This document shows positions 9,274 through 17,746 of a DNA stretch of 64,000 nt, in pieces. Position 1 is the stretch's first letter. Each line of letters begins with the position of its first letter. The notes under the pieces were generated by a model. That model was not told where the DNA came from. It did not search any database and saw only the letters and a list, made by a program, of their open reading frames with translations. The position numbers and the translations under genes were made by a program. The DNA comes from F23-B02 sp946405205 (GTDB lineage Bacteria; Bacillota; Clostridia; Oscillospirales; Oscillospiraceae), in contig CAMJGL010000002.1 in NCBI GenBank assembly GCA_946405205.1, positions 62,001 to 126,000 of the forward strand, given 5' to 3'.

Positions 9274-10062
9274 CGACATATCCTTTTCGATTATCGCCTG
9301 AAGGCCCTGCTGTACGGCGGTCTCGAAGCCCAGCTCCTTGAGCTTGCACACGCCCTCTACGGTGGTGCCGCCCGGGGAGCATATCTTGTTCATCAGCGCT
9401 ATCGGGTGCTCGCCGCTGTCCATGGCCAGAGCGCCGCTGCCGACGACTGCGGCGGTGGCCAGCTCCTCGGCCAGCGGCCTTGCAAAGCCGGCGCGCACGC
9501 CCGCCTCGGCCAGCGCGTCGATGTACAGCAGCACGAAGGCCCCCGATGCTCCGCCCAGAGCGGAAAACGCAGGGAACAGCCCCTCCTCGATATGATACAC
9601 CTTGCCGACGCTCGAGAAAATGCCGTCGGCTATTTTTATGTGCGCCTCAGTCGCGTGCTTTCCGCCGCATATCGCGGTTACGGAGGCCTTGACCTTCGCG
9701 TTCATGTTGGGCATGATGCGCACGACGGGCGTGCCCTTGGGCAGGCGATCGGCGTACCAGTCGGTGGTCTTGCCCGCGGCGATGGTCAGCACGAGCTTTT
9801 CCTTAGTGATGAGCTTTCCGATCTCGTCAAGAAGCCCCTGCATCATCTGCGGCTTGACCGCGAGGACGATGACCTCGGCCTTTTCCACGACCTCGGCGGC
9901 CGAGCCGCAGGGGATGAGGCCGTGCTTTTCCTTCAGGGCGAGGGTCTTTGCCTCGCTGCGGTTATAGCCGTAAAGATAGTCGTTCCTGAATTTCCCGCTG
10001 TCCGCCATGCCGGAGATTATCGCCCCCGCCATGTTGCCCAGCCCGATAAATCCGTATTTCAT
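9268..10062 (-). CDS. proC: Pyrroline-5-carboxylate reductase
   Basis: A 264-residue NAD(P)H-dependent enzyme for the last step of proline synthesis. The Rossmann motif GLGNMAGAI lies at residues 6-14. The C-terminal dimerisation/active region includes SPGGTTVEGV. The ATG at 10062 has a GAGGTG site 8 bases upstream; an in-frame ATG further upstream has no site and overlaps the neighbouring promoter region. Confidence 0.95.
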   Translation of the reverse strand: MKYGFIGLGNMAGAIISGMADSGKFRNDYLYGYNRSEAKTLALKEKHGLIPCGSAAEVVEKAEVIVLAVKPQMMQGLLDEIGKLITKEKLVLTIAAGKTTDWYADRLPKGTPVVRIMPNMNAKVKASVTAICGGKHATEAHIKIADGIFSSVGKVYHIEEGLFPAFSALGGASGAFVLLYIDALAEAGVRAGFARPLAEELATAAVVGSGALAMDSGEHPIALMNKICSPGGTTVEGVCKLKELGFETAVQQGLQAIIEKDMSL

Positions 10063-10188
10063 AAGAGCAGCACCTCTCACTTTTAATAATTTCAGTACAA
10101 TATATTGTAGCATTGTCAGGCTCAAAGCACAAGGACAAATAAAAAGCCGCAAAAATATCGTTAAAAAATAGATTATTAAATTTTTGTG

Positions 10189-10216
10189 TTGACAAAACAG
10201 GATTTACCGTTATAAT
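10189..10216 (+). promoter_or_regulatory. Sigma-A-type promoter for the lysine riboswitch transcript
   Basis: Perfect -35 TTGACA (10189-10194) and -10 TATAAT (10211-10216) separated by 16 bp, about 25 bases upstream of the riboswitch. Confidence 0.88.
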
Positions 10217-10240
10217 GGGGTTCGTCAATTGAACAAAAGG

Positions 10241-10400
10241 CATGATAGAGGCGCGGTTGCCATCAGTAGCTTTGTAAAACGCCGGGAAGCGTTAAGCGAA
10301 AGGGGTCGCCGCCGAAGGGTCCGGATCTTTCCCGAGGGTCGGATGCCTGGGTTGCAGGAGAATATCCTGTAAACTGTCGCATTTGCGGAGAGCTGTCATG
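10241..10400 (+). ncRNA. Lysine riboswitch (L-box)
   Basis: The leader carries the L-box conserved core: GATAGAGGCGCG, CAGTAGC, GCGAAAGGGG, CGCCGAAGG, CCTGGGTTGCAGGAGAATATCC and AACTGTC. The ends CATGATAG (10241-10248) and CTGTCATG (10393-10400) can form an 8-bp closing helix with one G-U pair. It is followed by a terminator hairpin at 10428-10457 and then the lysW-like gene. Lysine binding should favour termination, by analogy with known L-boxes. Confidence 0.93.
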
Positions 10401-10427
10401 ATCCGGCATGAATATGTTTTTTCCTGT

Positions 10428-10457
10428 TGAGTCATGAAGCGTCATGGCTCATTTTTT
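10428..10457 (+). terminator. Riboswitch-controlled attenuator
   Basis: A 10-bp stem TGAGTCATGA/TCATGGCTCA with AGCG loop and a TTTTTT tract. It can compete with upstream CATGA segments of the L-box 3' end. An in-frame ATG within the hairpin is not the gene start. Confidence 0.88.
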
Positions 10458-10491
10458 GTTCAAAAATTTGTTCAAAGAGAGGAAAATCATC

Positions 10492-12036
10492 ATGGAATTC
10501 GTAAACACCTTCTGGGCTCTGGTCCCCCCGATAGTCGCGATCGTTCTCGCGCTTATCACCAAGGAGACCTACAGCTCACTGTTCGTCGGCATCGTTGTCG
10601 GCGCACTCTTCGTAACGGGCTTCCAGCCCATTGAGACCGTTAACGCCATCGTTAACGAGGGCTTCGTCCCCGCCATCGAGGGCAACGCGGGCAACTTCAT
10701 GTTCCTCATCCTTCTGGGCATGATGGTCGCTCTGGTCAACTCCACCGGCGCCTCGGCGGCCTTCGGCAAGTGGGCTGCGCGCCATGTAAAGACCCGCACC
10801 GGCACCATGCTCGCGACCTTCGCACTCGGCGTTCTCATTTTCATTGACGACTACTTCAATTGCCTGACCGTCGGCTCTGTAATGCGTCCTCTTTCCGACG
10901 AGCAGCGCATCTCCCGCGCAAAGCTGGCCTACATAATCGACGCCACCGCGGCTCCCATCTGCATGATCGCCCCCGTCTCCTCCTGGGCAGCCGCCGTTTC
11001 CGGCGTCGCCTCGGATCTTGACGCAGGCATCTCCGGCATCCAGCTTTTCGTTCAGGCCATCCCCTTCAACTTCTACTCCCTGCTGACCTTCGTGTTCGTC
11101 ATCGGCCTCGCCATCATGGGCTTTGATTACGGCCCCATGGCCAAGGCAGAGCTTGAGGCCATCAGGGGCAATCTCGGCTCCCTCGGCAACGACGAAGAGA
11201 TCGAGAACACCCGCGCAAGCATCTGGGATATGCTGATCCCCGTTATCCTGCTCATCGTTTTCTGTGTGCTCGGCCTTATCTACGTCGGCGGCTACTTCGG
11301 CGTTGACGCATGGGGCGGCACCGAATGCGCCGGCGACTTCATCGCGGCCTTCGGCAACACCGACGCTTTCAAGGCTCTGCCCTGGGGCTCCCTCATCGCT
11401 ATCCTCCTGTCCATTGCTTACCTGCTCTGCCGCCGCGTCATCACCTTCAAGGGCGCGATGGACTGCCTGCTCAAGGGCTTCAACGCAATGGCTCCCGCGA
11501 TCCTCATTCTCTCCCTCGCAGTTTCGCTCAAGAACATGACCGGTCTGCTCGGCGCAGCCGAATATGTCGGCGCGGTAATGGACAGCGCTTCCAAGGGTCT
11601 GTTCATGATGCTGCCCGCCATCATCTTCATAGTGGCATGCATCCTGGCCTTCTCCACCGGCACGAGCTGGGGCACCTTCGGCATCCTGATCCCCATCGTT
11701 ACCGCCATCTTCGAGGTCGGCGATCCCCTCCTCATGATTGGCATCTCCGCATGCCTCGCCGGCGCTGTCTGCGGCGACCACTGCTCCCCCATCTCCGACA
11801 CGACCATCATGGCCTCCGCCGGTGCGAATGTCAACCACATCGACCACGTCCGCACTCAGTTGCCTTACGCGATAACCGTAGCGGCGATAAGCTTCGTGAA
11901 CTTCATCATTGCGGGCTTTGTCCAGAATATCTGGATCTGCCTGCCCGTCGCGATAGCAATGACCATCGCAGTCCTCTTTATCCTCCGCGCCACCATCGGC
12001 AAGAGGGTGTCTGTACAGGCAGCCTCCGAGGACTAA
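10492..12036 (+). CDS. lysW: NhaC-type transporter, predicted lysine transporter LysW
   Basis: A 514-residue NhaC/antiporter-superfamily membrane protein with about 12 hydrophobic segments. Conserved features include FIDDYFNCLTVG (near 120) and GDHCSPISDTT (near 428). Family members under an L-box were predicted by comparative genomics to import lysine (LysW); here the upstream lysine riboswitch and promoter are direct support. The start at 10492 follows GAGAGGA. A strong terminator follows. Transport of lysine is inferred from regulation, not from binding residues. Confidence 0.87.
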   Translation: MEFVNTFWALVPPIVAIVLALITKETYSSLFVGIVVGALFVTGFQPIETVNAIVNEGFVPAIEGNAGNFMFLILLGMMVALVNSTGASAAFGKWAARHVKTRTGTMLATFALGVLIFIDDYFNCLTVGSVMRPLSDEQRISRAKLAYIIDATAAPICMIAPVSSWAAAVSGVASDLDAGISGIQLFVQAIPFNFYSLLTFVFVIGLAIMGFDYGPMAKAELEAIRGNLGSLGNDEEIENTRASIWDMLIPVILLIVFCVLGLIYVGGYFGVDAWGGTECAGDFIAAFGNTDAFKALPWGSLIAILLSIAYLLCRRVITFKGAMDCLLKGFNAMAPAILILSLAVSLKNMTGLLGAAEYVGAVMDSASKGLFMMLPAIIFIVACILAFSTGTSWGTFGILIPIVTAIFEVGDPLLMIGISACLAGAVCGDHCSPISDTTIMASAGANVNHIDHVRTQLPYAITVAAISFVNFIIAGFVQNIWICLPVAIAMTIAVLFILRATIGKRVSVQAASED

Positions 12037-12054
12037 AGGCAATCAGAAAAAATC

Positions 12055-12088
12055 AGACCTGCAGCATTCATTGCTGCAGGTCTTTTTT
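12055..12088 (+). terminator. Intrinsic terminator after lysW-like gene
   Basis: An 11-bp stem (AGACCTGCAGC and its complement) followed by a T6 tract, reaching the stop codon of the convergent C39-like gene. Confidence 0.92.
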
Positions 12089-12696
12089 CATTTTCTTCTC
12101 AGGCACACCGCCTGCATATACTGCTCGCGGTGGCGGCGGCGTACAAGCTCTTTATCGTACCGCACGACGCCGTTGTTGTCCCACGGGTCGTTTATCACAT
12201 AGTCGTCGCCGTCGCTGCCGACAAGGAGCATGCAGTGCTCGTTTGAGCGCCATGTGAAATCCTCGCCGGTATCGCTGAGCTTCCAGCACGGCCCCTCGAC
12301 CGCAGGGCGGAGATTTATCGTCGCCCAGAGCAAGACCGGCAGACCCTCGCCGTCGATGTAGGTCTCGACAAGCTCGTCGATCTCCCGCCCGGTCTCGTCG
12401 ATTATCTCGAAGCGATCTCCGATCACGCGGCTGAGCGCGTTTTTTATGACCGGAGCATAGCAGCCCATGGCCTCGGGGTCATAGGGATCCCCCGCAAAGC
12501 AGCGGTGCGGATCGGGGCCGTACAGCACCCCGTCGCGCATTTGGAACGCCTCCTTGTCGAGGTAGTTATCAATGAATTCCGTTATGCCGATATCAACGCC
12601 GAGAAACTTCAGCAGCATCACCGCCGTCACGCTCTCGCAGCCGGTGGGCGCGGCGTCGCTCTGGTCGAGATAGGGCACGTTCAATACTCTGTCCAT
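12088..12696 (-). CDS. C39-like cysteine peptidase family protein
   Basis: A 202-residue papain-fold protein of the peptidase C39_2 type. The nucleophile region is PTGCESVTAVMLL with Cys20; the histidine lies in NEHCMLLVGSDGDDYVINDPW near residue 158, the usual spacing. There is no signal peptide or transmembrane segment, so it may act in the cytoplasm or leave by an unknown route. It follows the DUF1846 gene by 17 bases and is probably cotranscribed. Substrate unknown. Confidence 0.8.
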   Translation of the reverse strand: MDRVLNVPYLDQSDAAPTGCESVTAVMLLKFLGVDIGITEFIDNYLDKEAFQMRDGVLYGPDPHRCFAGDPYDPEAMGCYAPVIKNALSRVIGDRFEIIDETGREIDELVETYIDGEGLPVLLWATINLRPAVEGPCWKLSDTGEDFTWRSNEHCMLLVGSDGDDYVINDPWDNNGVVRYDKELVRRRHREQYMQAVCLRRK

Positions 12697-12713
12697 GTTC
12701 TGACCTGCGCGCC

Positions 12714-14201
12714 TCACTTCTTGTGATAGAGCTTCTTGGCCTGATACTTGGGCTCGTAGGTCATGTTCACGCCGAGCTTCGAGAACAGGTTCTCGTCGAC
12801 CCTCGAAAGGATGACGGAGGAGTGCGCCTCGCAGCCGCGCAGCTTGCCGAGCTGGTCAATCGCAAGCTCCGCAAGGGGATTGGTGACGGCGCATATTGAA
12901 AGCGCGATGAGCAGCTCATCGGTGTGCAGGCGAGGGTTGTGGTTCCCCAGATGCTCGACCTTGAGGTGCTGTATCGGCTCGATGACGCTCGGCGCGATGA
13001 GCAGCAGCTCCTTGTTGATACCCGCGAGCTTTTTCAGCGCGTTCATGAGGCAGGCGCTGGACGCGCCCAGCAGGGAGCTGGTCTTGCCGGTGACGATGGT
13101 GCCGTCGGGCAGCTCGATGGAAACGGCGGGTGCGCCGGTCTCCTCCGCTCTTGCGATGGCGGCCGCCGCGACGGGACGGTCGGCGACTGAGATGCCGATG
13201 GAGTTCATGATGAGCTCGATCTTGCGCACTTCCTCGGCGCTGCCGAGGCCCTGACGCAGCGAGCAGGCGGCGGCGTAGTAGCGGCGGATTATCTCCAGCT
13301 TGGAGGCCTCCCGGCAGGCTTCGTCGTCGATGATGCAGTTTCCGGCCATGTTGACGCCCATGTCCGTGGGGCTTTTGTAGGCGCTCTCGCCGTAAATGCG
13401 GGTGAGTATGGCGTTGAGGACGGGGAAAATCTCCACGTCGCGGTTGTAGTTGACCGTGGTGACGCCGTAGGCCTCGAGGTGGAAGGGGTCTATCATGTTC
13501 ACGTCGTCCAGATCCGCGGTCGCGGCCTCGTAGGCGAGGTTTATCGGGTGCTTGAGCGGCACGTTCCAGATCGGGAAGGTCTCGAACTTCGCGTAGCCCG
13601 CGCTTACGCCGCGGCGGTGCTCATGATAAAGCTGGCTCAGGCAGGTCGCCATTTTGCCGCTGCCGGGGCCGGGCGCGGTGACGACGACGAGGCTGCGCTG
13701 AGTTTCGATATAGTCGTTTTTGCCGAAGCCGTCCTCGGATACGATAAGCTCCACGTTGGAGGGGTAATCGGGGATGATATAGTGGCGGTAGACCTTCACG
13801 CCGAGGGTCTCCAGCCGCTTTTGGAAAAGCTCCGCCGCCGGCTGGCTGCGGTAGTGGGTTATGACAACGCTGCCGACGTACAGGCCGATGCCGCGGAAGG
13901 CGTCGATGAGGCGCAGGGTGTCCTCGTCGTATGTAATGCCGAGGTCGCCGCGGCGCTTGTTGCGCTCGATATCGTCGGCTGAGATGGCGATGACGATCTC
14001 CGCGTCGTCCTTCATCTCAAGGAGCATCTTCACCTTGCTGTCGGGCTCGAAGCCGGGCAGCACGCGGGACGCATGATAATCGTCGAAGAGCTTGCCGCCG
14101 AATTCCAGATACAGCTTGCCGCCGAACTGGGATATTCTGTCGCGGATGTTGCGCGATTGCTCGCGCACATATTTTGCATTGTCAAATCCGATCGCTTTCA
14201 T
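12714..14201 (-). CDS. DUF1846 family protein
   Basis: A 495-residue protein of the DUF1846 family, conserved in Firmicutes and structurally known but functionally undefined. Recognisable segments are GFDNAKYVREQS at the N-terminus, ITHYRSQPAAELF, and TAPGPGSGKMATCLSQLYHE, a nucleotide-loop-like stretch near residue 160. The start at 14201 is supported by the upstream AGAAAGAAAA region and by where homologues begin. It is upstream of and probably cotranscribed with the C39-like gene. Confidence 0.9.
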   Translation of the reverse strand: MKAIGFDNAKYVREQSRNIRDRISQFGGKLYLEFGGKLFDDYHASRVLPGFEPDSKVKMLLEMKDDAEIVIAISADDIERNKRRGDLGITYDEDTLRLIDAFRGIGLYVGSVVITHYRSQPAAELFQKRLETLGVKVYRHYIIPDYPSNVELIVSEDGFGKNDYIETQRSLVVVTAPGPGSGKMATCLSQLYHEHRRGVSAGYAKFETFPIWNVPLKHPINLAYEAATADLDDVNMIDPFHLEAYGVTTVNYNRDVEIFPVLNAILTRIYGESAYKSPTDMGVNMAGNCIIDDEACREASKLEIIRRYYAAACSLRQGLGSAEEVRKIELIMNSIGISVADRPVAAAAIARAEETGAPAVSIELPDGTIVTGKTSSLLGASSACLMNALKKLAGINKELLLIAPSVIEPIQHLKVEHLGNHNPRLHTDELLIALSICAVTNPLAELAIDQLGKLRGCEAHSSVILSRVDENLFSKLGVNMTYEPKYQAKKLYHKK

Positions 14202-14420
14202 TTTTCTTTCTCCCGTAAAAACCAAAATAACAAGTAAAAATTATATACCGCACCACTGACTTTTGTCAAACACTTTACCGGCGGCTGCCGGTGCTCGGCG
14301 CACGGCCAATTCGCACTAAAAATGGAGCATATCGCTTTTGCGACAGCCCGATTATTTTCTGCGTAGGCAGTCGGTACATTTCCACTGTCTAAATGACAGG
14401 GCAGTAATAAACCCCCACCC

Positions 14421-14752
14421 GTAGGGGCGAGCATCGCTCGTCCGCCGGCGGCTGCCGGAAAGCGATCCGCATTGAAAATGGCGCGTGTCGTTTTTGCGTC
14501 AGCCCGATTATGTTCTGCGGAGGTATTCGGTATATTTCCATTGCCTAAATGACAGAGCGGCTGTTTACCCACCGCCCGTAGGGGCGAGCATCGCTCGTCC
14601 GCTGCTGACGCAGGGTCAATTCGGTTCAGCGCTTAAAAGAATCTATTTACCGGTGCCCGACCGATTAGATTGGCAATTGTCGTTTTTGCACTCGCGTTCT
14701 GTTTCACATCGCTGCGAATTTTCGCAGGCGGACGGTCAATGGCCGCCCCTAC
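14421..14752. repeat. Cluster of interspersed palindromic repeats, region B
   Basis: The gap between DUF1846 and bioY holds three copies of the 25-bp element at 14421-14445, 14578-14602 and 14728-14752 (inverted). They are joined by diverged spacer words shared with regions A and C (CTAAATGACAGAGCGG, TTTTGCGTCAGCCCGATTA). The sequence from 14202 to 14420 is more of the same spacer material, and 14753-14945 is AT-rich without a convincing gene. Confidence 0.8.
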
Positions 14753-14946
14753 GGGTGCGCAATGTTATTAAAAGCGCGAGTGTAAAATAGAATTATTCCA
14801 TTGTCACAGGTCGTGATACCGCAAAAACGATAACAAAAAATGCGGCAACGACAGGGAAAAGAGCGCGAGTGCAAAAAAGATCATTTGAAATCCCACCGGT
14901 CGGGCACCGGCAACATAGATTACATGAAGCGATTAAACGATAAGAA

Positions 14947-14970
14947 AAAAACCGCCACGGGGGCGGTTTT
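14947..14970 (-). terminator. Intrinsic terminator after bioY
   Basis: On the minus strand a stem AACCGCC...GGCGGTT with a T7 tract begins at the bioY stop codon. Confidence 0.85.
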
Positions 14971-15497
14971 TAAAGTTTAATTCGGTTTTTAAGAAGCTTT
15001 TCCACCACGAAAGCGAGGGCAAGCTTTATCGCGTCCGGCAGAATGAACGGGAACACGCACATTGAAAGGGCGCTGATAATGCCTATCGGCTCTGAGCGGG
15101 AGTAGACCTCCACGAACCACAGCGTTCCGAAGGCGTAGCACAGAACGAGCCCCGCCGTCAGGCCGAGTATCTTTATAAGCGGCTTTTCCCCGAGCAGGGC
15201 GGTCATGGCCCAATAGCAGAGCGCGGTAAGCAAAAAGCCGAATATGTACCCGCCGCTCGGGCCCATGAGCTTTCCAACGCCGCCGGTGAAATTTGAAAAT
15301 ACCGGCAGGCCCACGGCTCCCATGACGATATACAGCAGCACCGCGATGCTCCCGCGCTTCCCGCCCAGCAAAAGCAGGGCGCAGAAAATGCCGAAGGTCT
15401 GCATGGTGAAGGGTATCACCGACGGCACGGACAGCCACGAGCAGACCGATATGAGCACCGCCATGAGTGCAATATATGCCATGTCTCTGGTTTTCAT
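14970..15497 (-). CDS. bioY: Biotin transporter BioY (ECF S component)
   Basis: A 175-residue, six-helix S component that binds biotin for an energy-coupling-factor transporter. The N-terminal ALMAVLISVCSWLSVP and the conserved GPSGGYIFGF loop (near residue 82) are family hallmarks. Its ATG overlaps the pyrG stop by 3 bases. No BirA operator or biotin biosynthesis genes are seen here, and the A, A' and T components must be encoded elsewhere. Confidence 0.93.
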   Translation of the reverse strand: MKTRDMAYIALMAVLISVCSWLSVPSVIPFTMQTFGIFCALLLLGGKRGSIAVLLYIVMGAVGLPVFSNFTGGVGKLMGPSGGYIFGFLLTALCYWAMTALLGEKPLIKILGLTAGLVLCYAFGTLWFVEVYSRSEPIGIISALSMCVFPFILPDAIKLALAFVVEKLLKNRIKL

Positions 15498-17134
15498 TCG
15501 ATATCCTCCTGTTTTGCGGATGATGTCAGTTTACCATCTTCGGAGGATATGTCAAGGGCGGCTTTTACGAAACCGCGGAACAGCGGATGGGGCTTGTTAG
15601 GGCGGCTCTTGAATTCCGGGTGGAACTGCGCCGCGACGAACCATCTGCACGCGGGATTTTCCACCAGCTCGACGAGCCTGCCGTCCGGCGACAGGCCGAC
15701 GGGGATAAGGCCGCGGGAGCTTATCTCCTCGCGGAAGTCGTTGTTCACCTCGTATCTGTGGCGGTGGCGCTCAAAAATGAGGCCCTCGCCGTACAGCTCA
15801 TGCGCCTTGCTGTCGGCGGCCAGCACGCATGGGTACTTGCCCAGACGCATCGTGCCGCCCTTGGCGGTGACGCCCTTCTGCTCGGGCATGAGGTCGATGA
15901 CGGGGTGCTTGGTATCGGCGGAGAACTCGGACGAGCTTGCGTCCTGCCAGCCCAGAACATGGCGGGCAAACTCGATGACGGCGATCTGCATACCCAGGCA
16001 GATGCCCAGATACGGCACGTCGTTTTCGCGGGCGTACTGCGCGGCGAGTATCATGCCCTCTATGCCGCGTCCGCCGAAGCCGCCTGGCACGAGTATGCCC
16101 TGACAGCCGCCGAGGACGTCCGCGACATTGTCCTCCGTCAGCTCCTCGGAATCGATCCACTCTATGCTGACGACGGCGTCATTCGCGGTGCCCGCATGGA
16201 ACAGCGATTCCGCGACGGAAAGATACGCGTCGTGCAGCGACACATATTTGCCCACGAGCGCTATCCGCACCGTTTTGTGCGCGCTCTTTATCTTTTCGAC
16301 CATCGCGGTCCATTCCGCAAGGTCGGGCGCGGGACAGTCAAGGCTCAGCCCGCGGCACACCGCCTCGGAAAGCCCCTCCTTTTCCAGCAGCAGCGGCGCT
16401 TCGTAAAGCGTGGAGGCCGTCGTGTTCTGGATGACGCAGTCGGGGCTGACGTTGCAGAACAGCGCTATCTTGCGGCGGATATCCTCCGTTATCGGCGCGT
16501 CGGTGCGGCACACGAGGATGTCCGGCTGGATGCCCACGGACAGCAGCTCCTTTACCGAGTGCTGCGTCGGCTTGCTCTTGAGCTCGCCGCTGCCGGGGAT
16601 CTGGACTATGAGCGGAACGTGGATGAACAGCACGTTCTGCCTGCCCTTTTCCACCGCGACCTGGCGTATCGCCTCGAGGAAGGGCTGGCTCTCGATATCG
16701 CCGACGGTGCCGCCGATCTCGCAGATGAGAACGTCGATATCCTCGTCCTCCATGGCGTAGATGCAGCTTTTTATCTCGTCGGTGACGTGGGGGATTATCT
16801 GCACCGTGCCGCCGAGGTAGCCGCCCTGCCGCTCGCGGTTGAGGACGTTCCAGAATATCCTGCCCGACGAGACCGAGGAGTTGCCGCTCAGGCTCTCGTC
16901 AACAAAGCGCTCGTAGTGGCCGAGGTCGAGGTCGGTCTCCGCGCCGTCGTCGGTCACGAACACCTCGCCATGCTGATACGGGCTCATGGTGCCGGGGTCG
17001 ACGTTGAGGTAGGGGTCAAATTTCTGGTTCTTCACGCGCAGACCGCGCTGCTTGAGCAGCCTGCCCAGGGACGCCGCGCATATGCCCTTGCCGAGCCCGG
17101 ACACAACGCCCCCCGTCACAAATACATACTTCAT
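15494..17134 (-). CDS. pyrG: CTP synthase
   Basis: A 546-residue enzyme that makes CTP from UTP with glutamine. The N-terminal synthetase domain opens with KYVFVTGGVVSGLGKG. The C-terminal class I glutamine amidotransferase domain has GICLGMQ with the nucleophilic Cys and a final HPEF. Length is normal. The ATG at 17134 is the only plausible family start; an in-frame upstream extension into the repeat region is not used. A long open frame on the opposite strand is a shadow. Confidence 0.97.
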   Translation of the reverse strand: MKYVFVTGGVVSGLGKGICAASLGRLLKQRGLRVKNQKFDPYLNVDPGTMSPYQHGEVFVTDDGAETDLDLGHYERFVDESLSGNSSVSSGRIFWNVLNRERQGGYLGGTVQIIPHVTDEIKSCIYAMEDEDIDVLICEIGGTVGDIESQPFLEAIRQVAVEKGRQNVLFIHVPLIVQIPGSGELKSKPTQHSVKELLSVGIQPDILVCRTDAPITEDIRRKIALFCNVSPDCVIQNTTASTLYEAPLLLEKEGLSEAVCRGLSLDCPAPDLAEWTAMVEKIKSAHKTVRIALVGKYVSLHDAYLSVAESLFHAGTANDAVVSIEWIDSEELTEDNVADVLGGCQGILVPGGFGGRGIEGMILAAQYARENDVPYLGICLGMQIAVIEFARHVLGWQDASSSEFSADTKHPVIDLMPEQKGVTAKGGTMRLGKYPCVLAADSKAHELYGEGLIFERHRHRYEVNNDFREEISSRGLIPVGLSPDGRLVELVENPACRWFVAAQFHPEFKSRPNKPHPLFRGFVKAALDISSEDGKLTSSAKQEDIE

Positions 17135-17332
17135 TTTTTTCCTCTCGTTGCTACATTTTATGTTGTCGTTTTTGCGGTATCCCGACCTGTGAGATTTCAA
17201 TAATCTTTTTTGCGCTCGCGCTCTTTTTCCCATTCGTTGCTTCGTTTCAGATAGTCGTTATTGCTGTTGCCCGACCTGTGAGATTTCAAATTATCTCTTT
17301 TGCACTCGCGCTCTTAATAACATTGCGCACCC

Positions 17333-17644
17333 GTAGGGGCGGCCATTGGCCGTCCGTCCGCTGACAGGCGGGAAATAAAACGACAACTGCCGATGTTACC
17401 GGTCGGGATAGCGCAAAAAAGATAAATATCAATCACAATTCGAATTGCCCCTCCGGCGAGAAGCGGACGAGCAATGCTCGCCCCTACGGGTGGTGGGTAA
17501 ACAACCGCTCTGTCATTTAGACAATTGAAATATACCGACTACCTCCGCAGAAAATAATCGGGCTGACGCAAAAGCGATACGCTCCATTCTTAATCCGAAT
17601 TGCTTTCCGGCAGCCGCCGGCGGACGAGAGATGCTCGCCCCTAC
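17333..17644. repeat. Cluster of interspersed palindromic repeats, region C
   Basis: Between asnB and pyrG three copies of the 25-bp element lie at 17333-17357, 17463-17487 (inverted) and 17620-17644 (inverted). The remaining 17135-17330 and 17645-17745 carry related spacer words, for example TTTGCACTCGCGCTCTTAATAACATTG, also found reversed near 14760. No gene is seen in these gaps. Confidence 0.8.
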
Positions 17645-17746
17645 AATGCTATTCAGGACGCGAGTGCAAAAAGGATTACTTCCGTTATCACCGGTCGGGC
17701 TGCCGCAATATAGATACGCACGATCTCAATGCGGATCGACCGTATG

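Noticed and set aside
10576..12042. 488-codon minus-strand frame opposite the lysW-like gene
   Set aside because: Asp/Gly-rich nonsense composition; the plus strand carries promoter, riboswitch and transporter motifs.
15587..17203. Long plus-strand open frame opposite pyrG
   Set aside because: The minus strand encodes full-length CTP synthase with all motifs; the antisense frame is low-complexity and arises from GC-rich third positions.
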